A stretch of 64,000 nucleotides of DNA, taken from contig JANOWN010000007.1 in NCBI GenBank assembly GCA_031417915.1, positions 1 to 64,000 of the forward strand. Reading direction: 5' to 3'. Numbering within the stretch: the stretch's first letter is position 1; each line of letters begins with the position of its first letter. Both the position numbers and the translations under genes were made by a program. The notes under the pieces were generated by a model, which did no database searches, was not told the origin of the DNA, and saw only the letters and a list, made by a program, of their open reading frames with translations. The stretch comes from Methylotenera_A sp031417915. GTDB taxonomy: Bacteria; Pseudomonadota; Gammaproteobacteria; Burkholderiales; Methylophilaceae. Shown piece by piece: positions 50,071-58,342 of this stretch.

Positions 50071-51531
50071 ATGTTGAGAATAATTTTGCTGATGACATTT
50101 TGTTTGCTCCTTGCGGCTTGTGGCAAACCAGAAAACATCGGCGAAATCAATTTTGCCATCGCGCAAGCGCCGCTCAACCTCGACCCACGTTATGCCACAG
50201 ATGCTGCATCCGAGCGCGTGAACCGTTTAATTTACCAACCATTAGTCGATTTTGATGCCGCCCTGCAACCCGCATGGATATTAGCTCGTGGCGATGCTCT
50301 AAATGATAAAAATTATCGATTTATTTTGCAAAAACCTGCTATTTTTCACAATGGAGATGTGCTCACCGCACACGATGTAAAAGCGACATATGATTCAATT
50401 TTAAGCTTAAAAGATTCACCGCACGCGGCTGAGTTTGCCAATATTGAAGGCATTCAAGTTGAAGATAAAAACACAGTTTTATTCCAATTAAAACAGCCAG
50501 ATAAGCATTTTGTTGCCAAGTTAATTATTGGTATTTTGCCAAAAAGTTTAATCGAAAAAGTTAATAATAAAAGCCATGATTTTTCGCACAATCCTGTCGG
50601 TTCTGGCGCATTAAGGTTTGTGAGCTGGCAAAATAAGCTCACTTTGCAGCGTATTTCAGATGAACAAATTATTTCGTTGCAAGAAGTTAAAGACCCAACG
50701 GTGCGCGTACTGAAATTATTGCGCGGCGAGGCCGATTTAATACAAGGTGATTTGCCACCAGAGCTGGTAAAACATTTGCAAAGCAAACCTGAAATCAACG
50801 TAAAAACCAGCGTGGGCGCTAATTTTTCTTACCTTGGTTTGAATATGCAAGATGCTGTTTTAAAAAAATTAAAAGTGCGGCAAGCCATTGCGCACGCCAT
50901 CGACCGCCAAGCGATTATCGACAAAGTGATGGTGCAAAGTTCACGCATCGCTGGCGCGATTTTGCCGCCCGAGCACTATACCAATAAAAATACAAATTTA
51001 ACGCCTTACGATTACAACCCAGAGTTAGCGAAAAAATTACTGCAAGAGGCGGGCGTTAAGTTGCCACTTAAGTTGGTGTATAAAACTTCAACTGACGCTC
51101 AAAGAGTTCGCTTTGCGACAATTTTGCAAGCGCAAATGCGGCCAGCAGGCATAGAGTTGGAAATTAGAAGTTTGGATTGGGGCACGTTTTTTGCCGATGT
51201 AAAGGCGGGTAATTTTCAACTTTTCGGCCTCACTTGGGTGGGCATTAAAACGCCAGAAATTTACACCAAAGCCTTTGGTAGCGACTTTTCCCCACCCAAT
51301 GGCTTTAACCGCGGCAGATACGCAGATGTCGAGTTAGATAAATTACTTGCAAATGAGGATTGGCCTGCCGTTACGCAGCGTATTCATGCGCAATTGCCCT
51401 ATATTCCGCTGTGGTACGAAGGTCAATTTGCGGCAATGAAAAAAAATATCAGCAATTACTCTCCCAAGCCAGACGGTAACTGGGATGACTTAACCATTAT
51501 TGAAAGGTCGGCGACAATTACACGCGAATAG
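50071..51531 (+). CDS. Peptide/nickel-type ABC transporter substrate-binding lipoprotein
   Basis: 486 residues. Signal with LLLAAC lipobox (Cys at about 16), then a family-5 solute-binding protein: PLNLDPRYATDAASERVNRL (cited as NLDPRYATDAASERVNR), VLTAHDVKATYDSIL, KVRQAIAHAIDRQAII and the C-terminal LPYIPLWYEGQF. It delivers oligopeptides or similar ligands to the permeases encoded at 54135 and 55160, from which it is separated by about 2.6 kb of unrelated genes. No ATP-binding subunits are in this window. The ATG follows TATAAT at 50058-50063 by seven bases, suggesting a leaderless mRNA. The palindrome copy at 50259 is read as ALQPAWILA. Confidence 0.88.
   Translation: MLRIILLMTFCLLLAACGKPENIGEINFAIAQAPLNLDPRYATDAASERVNRLIYQPLVDFDAALQPAWILARGDALNDKNYRFILQKPAIFHNGDVLTAHDVKATYDSILSLKDSPHAAEFANIEGIQVEDKNTVLFQLKQPDKHFVAKLIIGILPKSLIEKVNNKSHDFSHNPVGSGALRFVSWQNKLTLQRISDEQIISLQEVKDPTVRVLKLLRGEADLIQGDLPPELVKHLQSKPEINVKTSVGANFSYLGLNMQDAVLKKLKVRQAIAHAIDRQAIIDKVMVQSSRIAGAILPPEHYTNKNTNLTPYDYNPELAKKLLQEAGVKLPLKLVYKTSTDAQRVRFATILQAQMRPAGIELEIRSLDWGTFFADVKAGNFQLFGLTWVGIKTPEIYTKAFGSDFSPPNGFNRGRYADVELDKLLANEDWPAVTQRIHAQLPYIPLWYEGQFAAMKKNISNYSPKPDGNWDDLTIIERSATITRE
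50259..50295. repeat. 37-base palindrome family, copy inside binding-protein gene
   Basis: Left arm CGCCCTGCAACCC, exact centre GCATGGATATT, poor right arm. Encodes AALQPAWILAR. The reading is also natural for this family, so part of the similarity may be coincidental. Confidence 0.45.
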
Positions 51532-51553
51532 TATTTGAACTAAAAATATGCTA

Positions 51554-51579
51554 ATGTATCTACATAAATGTATCTACAT
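51554..51579. promoter_or_regulatory. Paired operator repeats upstream of vapBC
   Basis: ATGTATCTACAT occurs twice (51554-51565, 51568-51579), spaced 14 bases apart. Each contains the dyad TGTA-TC-TACA. They lie just before AAGGAG and the vapB start and are likely the autorepressor sites of the antitoxin. Confidence 0.65.
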
Positions 51580-51593
51580 TTAAGGAGATTATT

Positions 51594-51842
51594 ATGCAAG
51601 CTACCGCTAAAATATTTAAAGCAGGCAATAGCCAAGCACTACGTTTACCCAAAGCTTTTCGCATGGATGCGGAAGAGGTTACTTTGCAGAAAGATGATGT
51701 GACAGGCGTGATTACGATTACCCCGCGAAAAACAGAAAAAGAACTGCATGCAGTGTTTAATTTAATTCGCATGGCAGAGGTGCCAGTAGACTTTATGCAA
51801 ACACGCGATAACCAGCCCGCAGACTTTAAGGATATTTTTTAA
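51594..51842 (+). CDS. vapB: VapB-type antitoxin (AbrB/MazE-like)
   Basis: 82 residues with AAGGAG in front. The N-terminal AbrB/SpoVT-like swapped-hairpin fold is seen as TAKIFKAGNSQALRLPKAF and EEVTLQKDDVTGVITITP, the VagC/VapB signature. The C-terminal tail (FMQTRDNQPADFKDIF) should wrap around the VapC toxin. It binds its own promoter, here with two TGTATCTACA repeats. Its stop overlaps the vapC start by one base (TAATG). Confidence 0.9.
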   Translation: MQATAKIFKAGNSQALRLPKAFRMDAEEVTLQKDDVTGVITITPRKTEKELHAVFNLIRMAEVPVDFMQTRDNQPADFKDIF

Positions 51843-52249
51843 TGTTAAGCTACTTGCTGGATACTGACATTTGCAGCTATGCCATTAAACATAAAACACC
51901 GAAATTACTTGCAAAAATTGAGCGAAGTATTTTGCGTGAAGAATCTGCCATTTCAGTGGTTACCCGCGCAGAGCTTTTATACGGGCTTGCATTAGTGCCA
52001 GAAGCTATTAGCTTAAAAAAGGCAGTGTTGGCTTTTTTAGAAGTAATACCATGCTTGGCTTGGCCGATTCACGCTGCACAGCCTTATGCCAACTTGCGCA
52101 GCCCGCAAAAATTAAGCGGCACGCCGATTGGTTATATGGATACGCTTATTGCCGCCCACACACTGGCCGAAAAACTGATATTAGTCACCCATAATACTAA
52201 ACATTTTGAGCGGATTGAGGGTTTGAAAATGGAAGATTGGACAATTTAA
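51842..52249 (+). CDS. vapC: VapC-type PIN-domain toxin
   Basis: 135 residues. PIN-domain RNase: first acid in YLLDTDICSYAIK (D7, D9), E44 region in ISVVTRAELLYGL, and the last acids in IGYMDTLIAAHTLAEKLILVTHN (cited as GYMDTLIAAHTLAEK). The VTHNTKHFERIEGLKMEDW end is typical of VapC/MvpA. It cleaves RNA such as initiator tRNA when not bound by VapB. The pair is the only toxin-antitoxin system in the window. Confidence 0.9.
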   Translation: MLSYLLDTDICSYAIKHKTPKLLAKIERSILREESAISVVTRAELLYGLALVPEAISLKKAVLAFLEVIPCLAWPIHAAQPYANLRSPQKLSGTPIGYMDTLIAAHTLAEKLILVTHNTKHFERIEGLKMEDWTI

Positions 52250-52278
52250 GGGCTTAGAAATTAACCAGGGGAATAACA

Positions 52279-53532
52279 ATGTACGAAAATTTAATAGACC
52301 CACAAATTCAAATTTTGGAGCGATGTCAAACTGCTTGGGAAGTTATGATGCCCAGCTTGCCTGATGATTTAAGCCCTTATGGCATACCCTCTCTCACTAA
52401 ATTTGATATTAAAAAATCTTTTCCCAAGATTATTTCCAGATTGAAAAATATCAAAGGGCAATCTCTAGAAGAGGTTAGTCCTTTTATAGTTCAAACCATA
52501 TCTCAAAACTTCCCAAGCTGGACTTCGCCTTTGGAGAGCTGGATAGCTTCTGCGCCCCCCACTCTCCCGAACATAGTTTCACACTTAAATGCAATGTGGT
52601 CGCAGCTAAATACGTTTGATAATGAAATTAATATACCGAGTCTTGAAGAAGTTAAGATGTTGGTTATGGAAAACAAACGCTTGCAGTCTGAAGCGAAAGA
52701 CCTGCTCAAGCTCACAAGTAACCTGACCAAAAAGAATAATGATTTAACAGAAGTTCTAGCACAAGCTAAAAAGTTCTCTAAAGATTCTAAAGAGTTGCTA
52801 GAAGAGGCGCTTAAGTCAAAGGCAACAATAGACTCAGATGCCTTAGTTACTTCAGCGCATCGTGAATCTATTGTAAAAGACCAAATTGATAGTGCAAATC
52901 AGCTTATTGCTTTGAATGCAATAACTGAGAAAATACCAGAGTTTGAACAAAAGCGTGATGCAATTACAAAACAATGTGATGAGATATTGGTTGAAGCTAA
53001 AAACCGTTTAGATGCTGCATCAAGAGCTGGCATGGCAACTTCATTCTCAGATCGGGCAAGTGAGTATGTGTGGCCTAGAAGGTTTTGGTTAATCTCATTT
53101 GTGCTATCACTGACTGGTGTTTTTCTGGTTGCATATTGCTTTATTGTTCCAGAGTTAATTAAGCTTGAAGGAAGTGATAGATTTTTCCATTTTATAACTG
53201 ATATTCCATTAACACTTCCATTTATTTGGTTAGCTTGGTTTTCTGCACTTAGATTTAGTCAGCTTGGCAGGCTGAGAGAAGATTATGCGTTTAAGGTTGC
53301 AACAGCGTTGTCTTTAGACGGTTACAGAAAGCAGGCAAATGACGTTAGCCCTGACTTGCAGGAGAAGTTATTAGATTTAGCCATTACTAATTTTGGCGAA
53401 AATCCACTTAGGTTAATGACGAAAGACTCTGCAAAAGATGCACATCCTTTGGCGGGTGCTTTAGATGAGAAAACATTGAATGAAATAGTAAAGTCTGCAT
53501 TTCAATCATTGTCAGATAAAATTAGTAAATAG
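52279..53532 (+). CDS. Coiled-coil membrane protein, unknown
   Basis: 417 residues, not recognised as a named family with confidence. The N-terminal 100 residues are helical and Trp/Pro-rich; residues 120-255 form a long coiled coil (KRLQSEAKDLLKLTSNLTKK, NLTEVLAQAKK-like heptads); two membrane helices lie at about 272-292 and 307-327; the C-terminal domain has LREDYAFKVATALSLDGYRKQ and NFGENPLRLMTKDSA, a pattern I associate with membrane proteins of possible phage-defence loci. It is more A+T-rich than its neighbours (for example AGATTTTTCCATTTT) and follows vapBC by 29 bases, so it is probably acquired. Confidence 0.6.
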   Translation: MYENLIDPQIQILERCQTAWEVMMPSLPDDLSPYGIPSLTKFDIKKSFPKIISRLKNIKGQSLEEVSPFIVQTISQNFPSWTSPLESWIASAPPTLPNIVSHLNAMWSQLNTFDNEINIPSLEEVKMLVMENKRLQSEAKDLLKLTSNLTKKNNDLTEVLAQAKKFSKDSKELLEEALKSKATIDSDALVTSAHRESIVKDQIDSANQLIALNAITEKIPEFEQKRDAITKQCDEILVEAKNRLDAASRAGMATSFSDRASEYVWPRRFWLISFVLSLTGVFLVAYCFIVPELIKLEGSDRFFHFITDIPLTLPFIWLAWFSALRFSQLGRLREDYAFKVATALSLDGYRKQANDVSPDLQEKLLDLAITNFGENPLRLMTKDSAKDAHPLAGALDEKTLNEIVKSAFQSLSDKISK

Positions 53533-53534
53533 CA

Positions 53535-54014
53535 ATGCGCATCGAAATTTCTATTCAACACCAAACCCTCACACTATTCGACAACTTCGGCGGTGTTAAG
53601 GCCAAATACTCCGTTTCAACTGCAGCTAATGGCGTGGGGTGCGAGAAGGATAGCGGCTGCACGCCGCTGGGTACGCATATCATTCGCGCTAAGATTGGTG
53701 CGGGTGCTGCGCCAAATGCGGTGTTTGTTGGGCGGCGGTTAACAGGCGAAATCTGCACGCCTGAGTTGATTGCGCAGTTTCCAAATCGCGATTGGATTTT
53801 AACGCGTATTTTATGGTTAAGCGGTACGGAGCTTGGCTTTAACCGCCTTGGTAATGTAGATACCATGCAGCGTTATATTTATATTCACGGCACGCCAGAC
53901 TCTACCGATATGGACGTGATTGGTTCGCATGGCTGTGTGCGCATGCGCAATGCAGATGTGATTGAATTGTTTGATTTGGTTGAAGTTGGTACGCCTGTAT
54001 TGATTTTAGAGTGA
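53535..54014 (+). CDS. L,D-transpeptidase family protein without signal peptide
   Basis: 159 residues, the whole being one YkuD domain. The active site is IYIHGTPDSTDMDVIGSHGC (H118, C134), continuing VRMRN. The substrate-loop start KYSVSTAANGVGCEKDSGCTP has extra Cys. Such enzymes cross-link peptidoglycan or attach proteins in the periplasm, yet no signal peptide or anchor is visible; this short group is found in many proteobacteria and its route or site of action is unclear. It starts three bases after the coiled-coil gene, suggesting cotranscription. Confidence 0.85.
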   Translation: MRIEISIQHQTLTLFDNFGGVKAKYSVSTAANGVGCEKDSGCTPLGTHIIRAKIGAGAAPNAVFVGRRLTGEICTPELIAQFPNRDWILTRILWLSGTELGFNRLGNVDTMQRYIYIHGTPDSTDMDVIGSHGCVRMRNADVIELFDLVEVGTPVLILE

Positions 54015-54034
54015 AACGAAGCATATCTCACCAT

Positions 54035-54119
54035 CGTCATTCCGACGAAAGTCGGAATCCAGAGTCTTTTTTCGATATGTGTTTAACGTCACTAGATTCC
54101 GACTTTCGTCGGAATGACA
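54035..54119. repeat. GTCATTCCG-type palindromic repeat before permease gene
   Basis: CGTCATTCCGACGAAAGTCGG at one end is matched by CCGACTTTCGTCGGAATGAC at the other (given in short arms GTCATTCCGAC and GTCGGAATGAC). It contains a possible ATG at 54114 that could extend the next frame. Confidence 0.8.
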
Positions 54120-54134
54120 GATGAGGGTGAATGC

Positions 54135-55043
54135 GTGTTTTTGTTAAAAAAATTATCAAGCTTTGCTACAGTCATTTTTGGCGTACTTTTACTCACTTTT
54201 TTACTCATTCATTTAGTGCCGGGCGACCCAGTGGAGGTGATGTTGGGCGAATCGGCCAGCATAGCAGACCGCGAAACTTTGCGCGCAGAGCTTGGGCTAA
54301 ATCAATCGTTAATTCAACAATTTGGTCGCTATATTAGCAAGCTTGCGCAAGGTGATTTAGGCAGCTCGATACATACCAAAATGCCGATTATTGAGCTCAT
54401 TAAAGCACGTTACCCTGCCACATTAAAGCTTGCAGTTTTGTCACTCATCATTGGCTTGGTAATCGGCATTCCGCTGGGCATTTACGCTGCGTTGAAGGCG
54501 AATCATTGGCAAGATTTCGTGGTGACGATAGTTTCGGTGCGTTTATCTGCCATGCCTGCATTCTGGCTGGGGCCAATGTTGATGCTAGTTTTTGCGGTGT
54601 GGCTCGGTTGGTTGCCTGTCAGCGGCATGGAATCGAACAGCTCAATTATTTTGCCCGCGATTACTTTGGGTTTTGGCTTAAGCGCGATACTTACGCGTAT
54701 GACGCGCACCAGTTTGTTGGAAGTATTAAACGACGATTTTATTCGCACCGCACGCGCCAAAGGCTTGAGTGAAAAAACCGTGATTGTTAAACATGCTTTG
54801 CGCGCGGCCTTGCTGCCAATTATCACCATTGTCGGTTTGCAAATGGGCAGTTTGTTAGCTGGAACGGTCATCACCGAGACGATTTTTAGTTGGGATGGTA
54901 TTGGGCGTTTGCTGGTGGAAAGCATCGAAAAGCGCGATTACCCCGTGACGCAAGCTTGCGTGCTGGTGGTGGCGCTGAGTTATGTGTTGGTGAATTTGTT
55001 GACAGACATGATTTATAGATTCGCTGACCCTAGAGTGAGATGA
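54135..55043 (+). CDS. Peptide ABC transporter permease, DppB type
   Basis: 303 residues from GTG at 54135, which has AGGGTG just upstream and gives MFLLKKLSSFATVIFGVLLL, the normal DppB start. ATG at 54114 is in frame but lies inside a repeat and adds MTDEGEC. Six helices. Family blocks are LIHLVPGDPVEVMLG, LRAELGLNQSLIQQFGRY, the cytoplasmic EAA loop in RTARAKGLSEKTVIVKHALR and the GTVITETIFSWDGIGRL. It forms the channel with the permease at 55160. Confidence 0.88.
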   Translation: MFLLKKLSSFATVIFGVLLLTFLLIHLVPGDPVEVMLGESASIADRETLRAELGLNQSLIQQFGRYISKLAQGDLGSSIHTKMPIIELIKARYPATLKLAVLSLIIGLVIGIPLGIYAALKANHWQDFVVTIVSVRLSAMPAFWLGPMLMLVFAVWLGWLPVSGMESNSSIILPAITLGFGLSAILTRMTRTSLLEVLNDDFIRTARAKGLSEKTVIVKHALRAALLPIITIVGLQMGSLLAGTVITETIFSWDGIGRLLVESIEKRDYPVTQACVLVVALSYVLVNLLTDMIYRFADPRVR

Positions 55044-55066
55044 AAGATGTTACTTAACACCCACAC

Positions 55067-55142
55067 CGTCATTCTGAGCATAGCGAAGAATCCAGTCCTT
55101 CTGTTAAATACTACTGGATTCTTCGCTATGCTCAGAATGACA
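55067..55142. repeat. CATTCTGAGC-type repeat: long near-perfect hairpin between permease genes
   Basis: The first 29 bases (starting CGTCATTCTGAGCATAGCG) and the last 29 (ending CGCTATGCTCAGAATGACA) are inverted and almost identical, with an 18-base loop. It lies between the two permease genes of one operon and must be transcribed. Confidence 0.85.
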
Positions 55143-55159
55143 AGCTATAAAAAATTACG

Positions 55160-55954
55160 ATGAAAAAATTCGCATCGTTCATATTGTTGTTTTGGGTTGT
55201 TGCCGTTTTGCTCGGGCTGTTTTTTGGCTTGCATGGTAACGGCATTGATTTAAACGCAATCCTTGCCACGCCTAACGTTCAGCATTGGTTAGGTGCAGAT
55301 GATTTAGGGCGCGATATTTTGGCGCGCATTTTAAAAGGTGTGCAGGTTTCGTTTTTCGTCGCAATTTTTGTGACGCTAATCACCATGACTATCGGTGTAT
55401 TCGTTGGTTTACTGGCAGGATATTATGGCGGAAAAATCGACAAACTTTTAATGCAAATTACTGATATTTTTCTCGCTTTTCCAGGTATTTTATTGGCGAT
55501 TGCGTTTGCTGCTGTGCTTGGCCCAGGCATGATTAATTTGGTAATCGCTTTATGTTTAACAGGTTGGGTGAGTTACGCCAGATTAACGCGCGGTCAAACC
55601 TTGAGCTTGCGCAATCGCCAGCACGTGCAAGCAGCAGAATCACTCGGCGCCAGCGTACCGCGACTTTTGTTTAAACATATTTTGCCGTTGCTAGGTTCTA
55701 TATTAATTGTAGAGGCCACTTACAGCTTGGCGAGTATAATGATCGCCGAGGCCAGTTTGTCGTTTCTCGGCTTGGGCATACAAGCGCCCAATGCAAGCTG
55801 GGGTGCCATGTTGCGCGATGGCGTGCGCTATATGCTGGTTGCGCCGCATTATGTGTTAATTGTCGGTTTGAGCTTAATGAGCTTGATTTTGGCGATTAAT
55901 TTATTGGGCGATCAATTACGCGATAAATTAGACGTCCGTACAGAAATTAACTAA
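55160..55954 (+). CDS. Peptide ABC transporter permease, DppC type
   Basis: 264 residues, six helices. It starts MKKFASFILLFWVVAVLLG. Family blocks: NVQHWLGADDLGRDILARILKG (cited as HWLGADDLGRDILARILKG), YYGGKIDKLLMQITDIFLAFP (cited as GGKIDKLLMQITDIFLAFP), and the EAA loop region in QAAESLGASVPRLLFKHILP. ASIMIAEASLSFLGLG and NASWGAMLRDG complete it. Partner of the DppB-type permease; the ATPases must be elsewhere or after the window. It ends eight bases before the methyltransferase gene. Confidence 0.9.
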   Translation: MKKFASFILLFWVVAVLLGLFFGLHGNGIDLNAILATPNVQHWLGADDLGRDILARILKGVQVSFFVAIFVTLITMTIGVFVGLLAGYYGGKIDKLLMQITDIFLAFPGILLAIAFAAVLGPGMINLVIALCLTGWVSYARLTRGQTLSLRNRQHVQAAESLGASVPRLLFKHILPLLGSILIVEATYSLASIMIAEASLSFLGLGIQAPNASWGAMLRDGVRYMLVAPHYVLIVGLSLMSLILAINLLGDQLRDKLDVRTEIN

Positions 55955-55962
55955 GGAATCAC

Positions 55963-57120
55963 TTGAGCAACACAAACATAGATTTAACAACAATTACGTG
56001 GCAAGAAAAAAGTAAAACAATAGAGGCGATTTGGCAGTCGGAGGCAGGTAATCCTCCGCCCAAAAATGTGATGATTGCCGATGACACCACCAACGCCAAA
56101 GTGGCTTACAAGCTGATTTGCGAAGGCACGAGCTTTTTATATAAAGGTGATTTTCAAAACGCCAAGCAATTGCTGCAAGCCATTACGCGCAAAATAGATA
56201 GTAAACTAATTCCGGTAGCCGAGAACTTAACGCAGGCTTTTCATCAACATCGCGCGCGGCAGATTCAGCGCGCCAACATTACCAATAAAATTTTAATTGA
56301 GCTCAATCATGGTGCATGCGATTTAAAACGTGCGCCCGATGTAAAGGACGCGGTAGCTGGTGCGATGATTACCAATGCCAAGCTAGATAAAGTGCCTGCA
56401 AAATTAGTGCTTTCACTACGCGAGCTTTTGGGGATAATAGGCGCGCACGAATGGCGCAAAAAAGGCGTTTTTATCGATGCCATGCAAGCCAATATCCACG
56501 CGCACTATGGCGTATATTCTCCAATACGTGGCGAGTATTTAGAATTGATTAATAACGCGCCTTTAGGCAATGCCAAAACGGCGTTTGATATTGGCACAGG
56601 CACTGGCGTTATCGCCGCGATTTTGGTGACGCGCGGCATAAAAGCAGTGATGGCGACCGACAACAGCGTGCGCGCATTGAATTGCGCGGTCGAAAATATC
56701 GAAAAACTTAATTTAAAACAATACATTATGCTTGAGCAAGCTAATTTATTTCCAGGCGGTAGCAAGAAAGCCGATTTGATTGTGTGCAATCCACCCTGGC
56801 TGCCCGCCAAAGCCAATGCGCCAATTGAGCACGCGATTTATGACCCAAACAGTGCGATGTTGAAAAGCTTTTTAAGCGGCGTAAAAGCACATTTGAATGA
56901 AGAAGGCGAAGCATGGCTCATCATGTCAGATTTGGCGGAACATTTGGGTTTGCGCACGAATGAAGAGTTGATGAAATGGATTGCCGATGCGGGTTTAACT
57001 GTAATTGAAAAGCTGAATATTGCACCAAAGCATGCGAAATCTAGCGACCAGTCTGACCCACTTTATGCGGCAAGAAGTAAAGAAATCACCTCGCTTTATC
57101 GTTTGAAAGAAAACGTCTAA
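55963..57120 (+). CDS. Class I SAM methyltransferase, small-domain type
   Basis: 385 residues, starting at TTG (55963-55965) with AAGGAAT in front; no ATG is near. The first 190 residues are helical and the second half is a methyltransferase: NAKTAFDIGTGTGVIAAILV (SAM site), MATDNSVRALNCAVENIEK, and DLIVCNPPWLPAKANAP with the NPPW catalytic site typical of N-methyltransferases acting on bases or Gln. The target is unknown. Copy of the 37-base palindrome at 56478, read DAMQANIHAH. It ends the peptide transporter run on the plus strand. Confidence 0.85.
   Translation: MSNTNIDLTTITWQEKSKTIEAIWQSEAGNPPPKNVMIADDTTNAKVAYKLICEGTSFLYKGDFQNAKQLLQAITRKIDSKLIPVAENLTQAFHQHRARQIQRANITNKILIELNHGACDLKRAPDVKDAVAGAMITNAKLDKVPAKLVLSLRELLGIIGAHEWRKKGVFIDAMQANIHAHYGVYSPIRGEYLELINNAPLGNAKTAFDIGTGTGVIAAILVTRGIKAVMATDNSVRALNCAVENIEKLNLKQYIMLEQANLFPGGSKKADLIVCNPPWLPAKANAPIEHAIYDPNSAMLKSFLSGVKAHLNEEGEAWLIMSDLAEHLGLRTNEELMKWIADAGLTVIEKLNIAPKHAKSSDQSDPLYAARSKEITSLYRLKENV
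56478..56514. repeat. 37-base palindrome family, copy inside methyltransferase gene
   Basis: Left arm TGCCATGCAAGCC, centre AATATCCACGC, right arm poor. It is read as AMQANIHAHYG. The IH-HYG part is natural to the family, so the match may be partly coincidental. Confidence 0.45.
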
Positions 57121-57130
57121 TTGCTTAGAC

Positions 57131-57160
57131 CGTCATTCTTCGCTACGCTCAGAGTGACGG
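57131..57160. repeat. Short CATTCTGAGC-type repeat after methyltransferase
   Basis: CGTCATTCTTCGCTACGC followed by TCAGAGTGACGG: a collapsed version of the longer repeats, with outer ends inverted. It lies 11 bases after the stop codon. Confidence 0.65.
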
Positions 57161-57235
57161 AGTTTTGAGATTTTTTGATTAAAATAACGCTTGTGAAATG
57201 CACCAAATAAAACATAAATCGAAAGAAAGCAAAGC

Positions 57236-58294
57236 ATGTCTTTAGGTCCCGTTATGTTAGACGTTGTCGGCAAAGAGTTAAGCGCCGACGACATCAAAAG
57301 ATTGCAGCATCCGTTGGTGGGTGGTGTGATTTTATTTGCACGAAACTTCGAAAATTGTGCTCAATTAGCTGCCCTGACAGCGAGTATTCATGAGGTTCGC
57401 AGCCCACCTCTTTTAATCGCTGTAGATCATGAAGGTGGTCGCGTTCAACGATTTAGAGAAGGTTTTACCAAAATCCCACCCATGCGCGAGTTTGGTAAAA
57501 TTTGGGATGTTGATAGAAAAAAATCCAAAGAATTAGCGGTGGAAGCAGGTTGGATTTTGGCAGCGGAATTGCGCGCACATGGCGTGGATTTTAGCTTTAC
57601 GCCCGTGCTGGATATGGATTATGGCGACAGTTTGGTGATTGGCGACCGAGCATTTCATAAAAACACGCAAGCCATTAACGAGCTGGCGTTTAGCCTGATG
57701 CAAGGCCTTAAAAAAGGTGGCATGCAAGCAGTTGGCAAACATTTTCCAGGGCACGGCTTTGTGGTTGCCGATTCGCATGTGAGCATTCCTGTGGATGAGC
57801 GCGAGTTTGATCAGATTGCGCAAAATGACATGCAGCCGTTTCGGCAAATGATTGATGAGGGTTTGGCGGCGATTATGCCCGCGCATGTGATTTACCCAAA
57901 AGTGGATGATAAACCTGCGGGTTTTTCGTCTAAATGGCTACAAAAAGTGCTCAGAGAAAGATTGGGCTTTCAGGGCGTGATTTTTAGCGATGATTTAAGC
58001 ATGGAAGGCGCCTCTGTAGGTGGTGATGTAACGACACGTAGTTTGGCTGCGCTGAATGCGGGTTGCGATATGGTGCTATTGTGCAATCGCCCAGATTTGG
58101 CCGATGAATTACTAGACAATTTATTGTGGAAAATGTCTGCACAAAGCACCATCAGGCTCGCGCATATGCACGGCGCGCGTTACCCTATGCACATGAACCA
58201 TTTACACGAAAATGGTGATTTTGTGGCGGCGGTAAAGCGTGTTGGCATGGTAGGAAAATCTGGACCTGAGTCTGAATTGGATTTGTTTGCTTAG
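57236..58294 (+). CDS. nagZ: Beta-N-acetylhexosaminidase
   Basis: 352 residues, glycoside hydrolase family 3. NagZ removes GlcNAc from muropeptides in the cytoplasm during cell-wall recycling. Catalytic His-Asp region in AVGKHFPGHGFVVADSHVS (cited as KHFPGHGFVVADSHVS), nucleophile Asp in GVIFSDDLSMEGASVGG, and the family start VMLDVVGKELSADDIKRL, then LIAVDHEGGRVQRFREGFT. MQAGCDMVLLCNRP-type end as NAGCDMVLLCNRPD. No signal peptide. Confidence 0.93.
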   Translation: MSLGPVMLDVVGKELSADDIKRLQHPLVGGVILFARNFENCAQLAALTASIHEVRSPPLLIAVDHEGGRVQRFREGFTKIPPMREFGKIWDVDRKKSKELAVEAGWILAAELRAHGVDFSFTPVLDMDYGDSLVIGDRAFHKNTQAINELAFSLMQGLKKGGMQAVGKHFPGHGFVVADSHVSIPVDEREFDQIAQNDMQPFRQMIDEGLAAIMPAHVIYPKVDDKPAGFSSKWLQKVLRERLGFQGVIFSDDLSMEGASVGGDVTTRSLAALNAGCDMVLLCNRPDLADELLDNLLWKMSAQSTIRLAHMHGARYPMHMNHLHENGDFVAAVKRVGMVGKSGPESELDLFA

Positions 58295-58305
58295 GCTAAT
58301 TTTAC

Positions 58306-58342
58306 ATTGACCAAACTTGTATTGGCCAAACTTGGATTGACC
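58306..58342. repeat. 15-base tandem repeat in tpiA promoter region
   Basis: ATTGACCAAACTTGT (58306-58320) and ATTGGCCAAACTTGG (58321-58335) are followed by ATTGACC, about 2.5 units. Each unit carries a TTGACC-like -35 hexamer. Confidence 0.8.

Noticed and set aside
51554..51579. The two ATGTATCTACAT repeats as a CRISPR or integration site
   Set aside because: Position just before vapB and the inner dyads fit antitoxin operators better.
54114..54134. ATG at 54114 as start of the DppB-type permease
   Set aside because: It lies within a palindromic repeat and has no ribosome site; GTG at 54135 has AGGGTG in front and gives the family-typical N-terminus.
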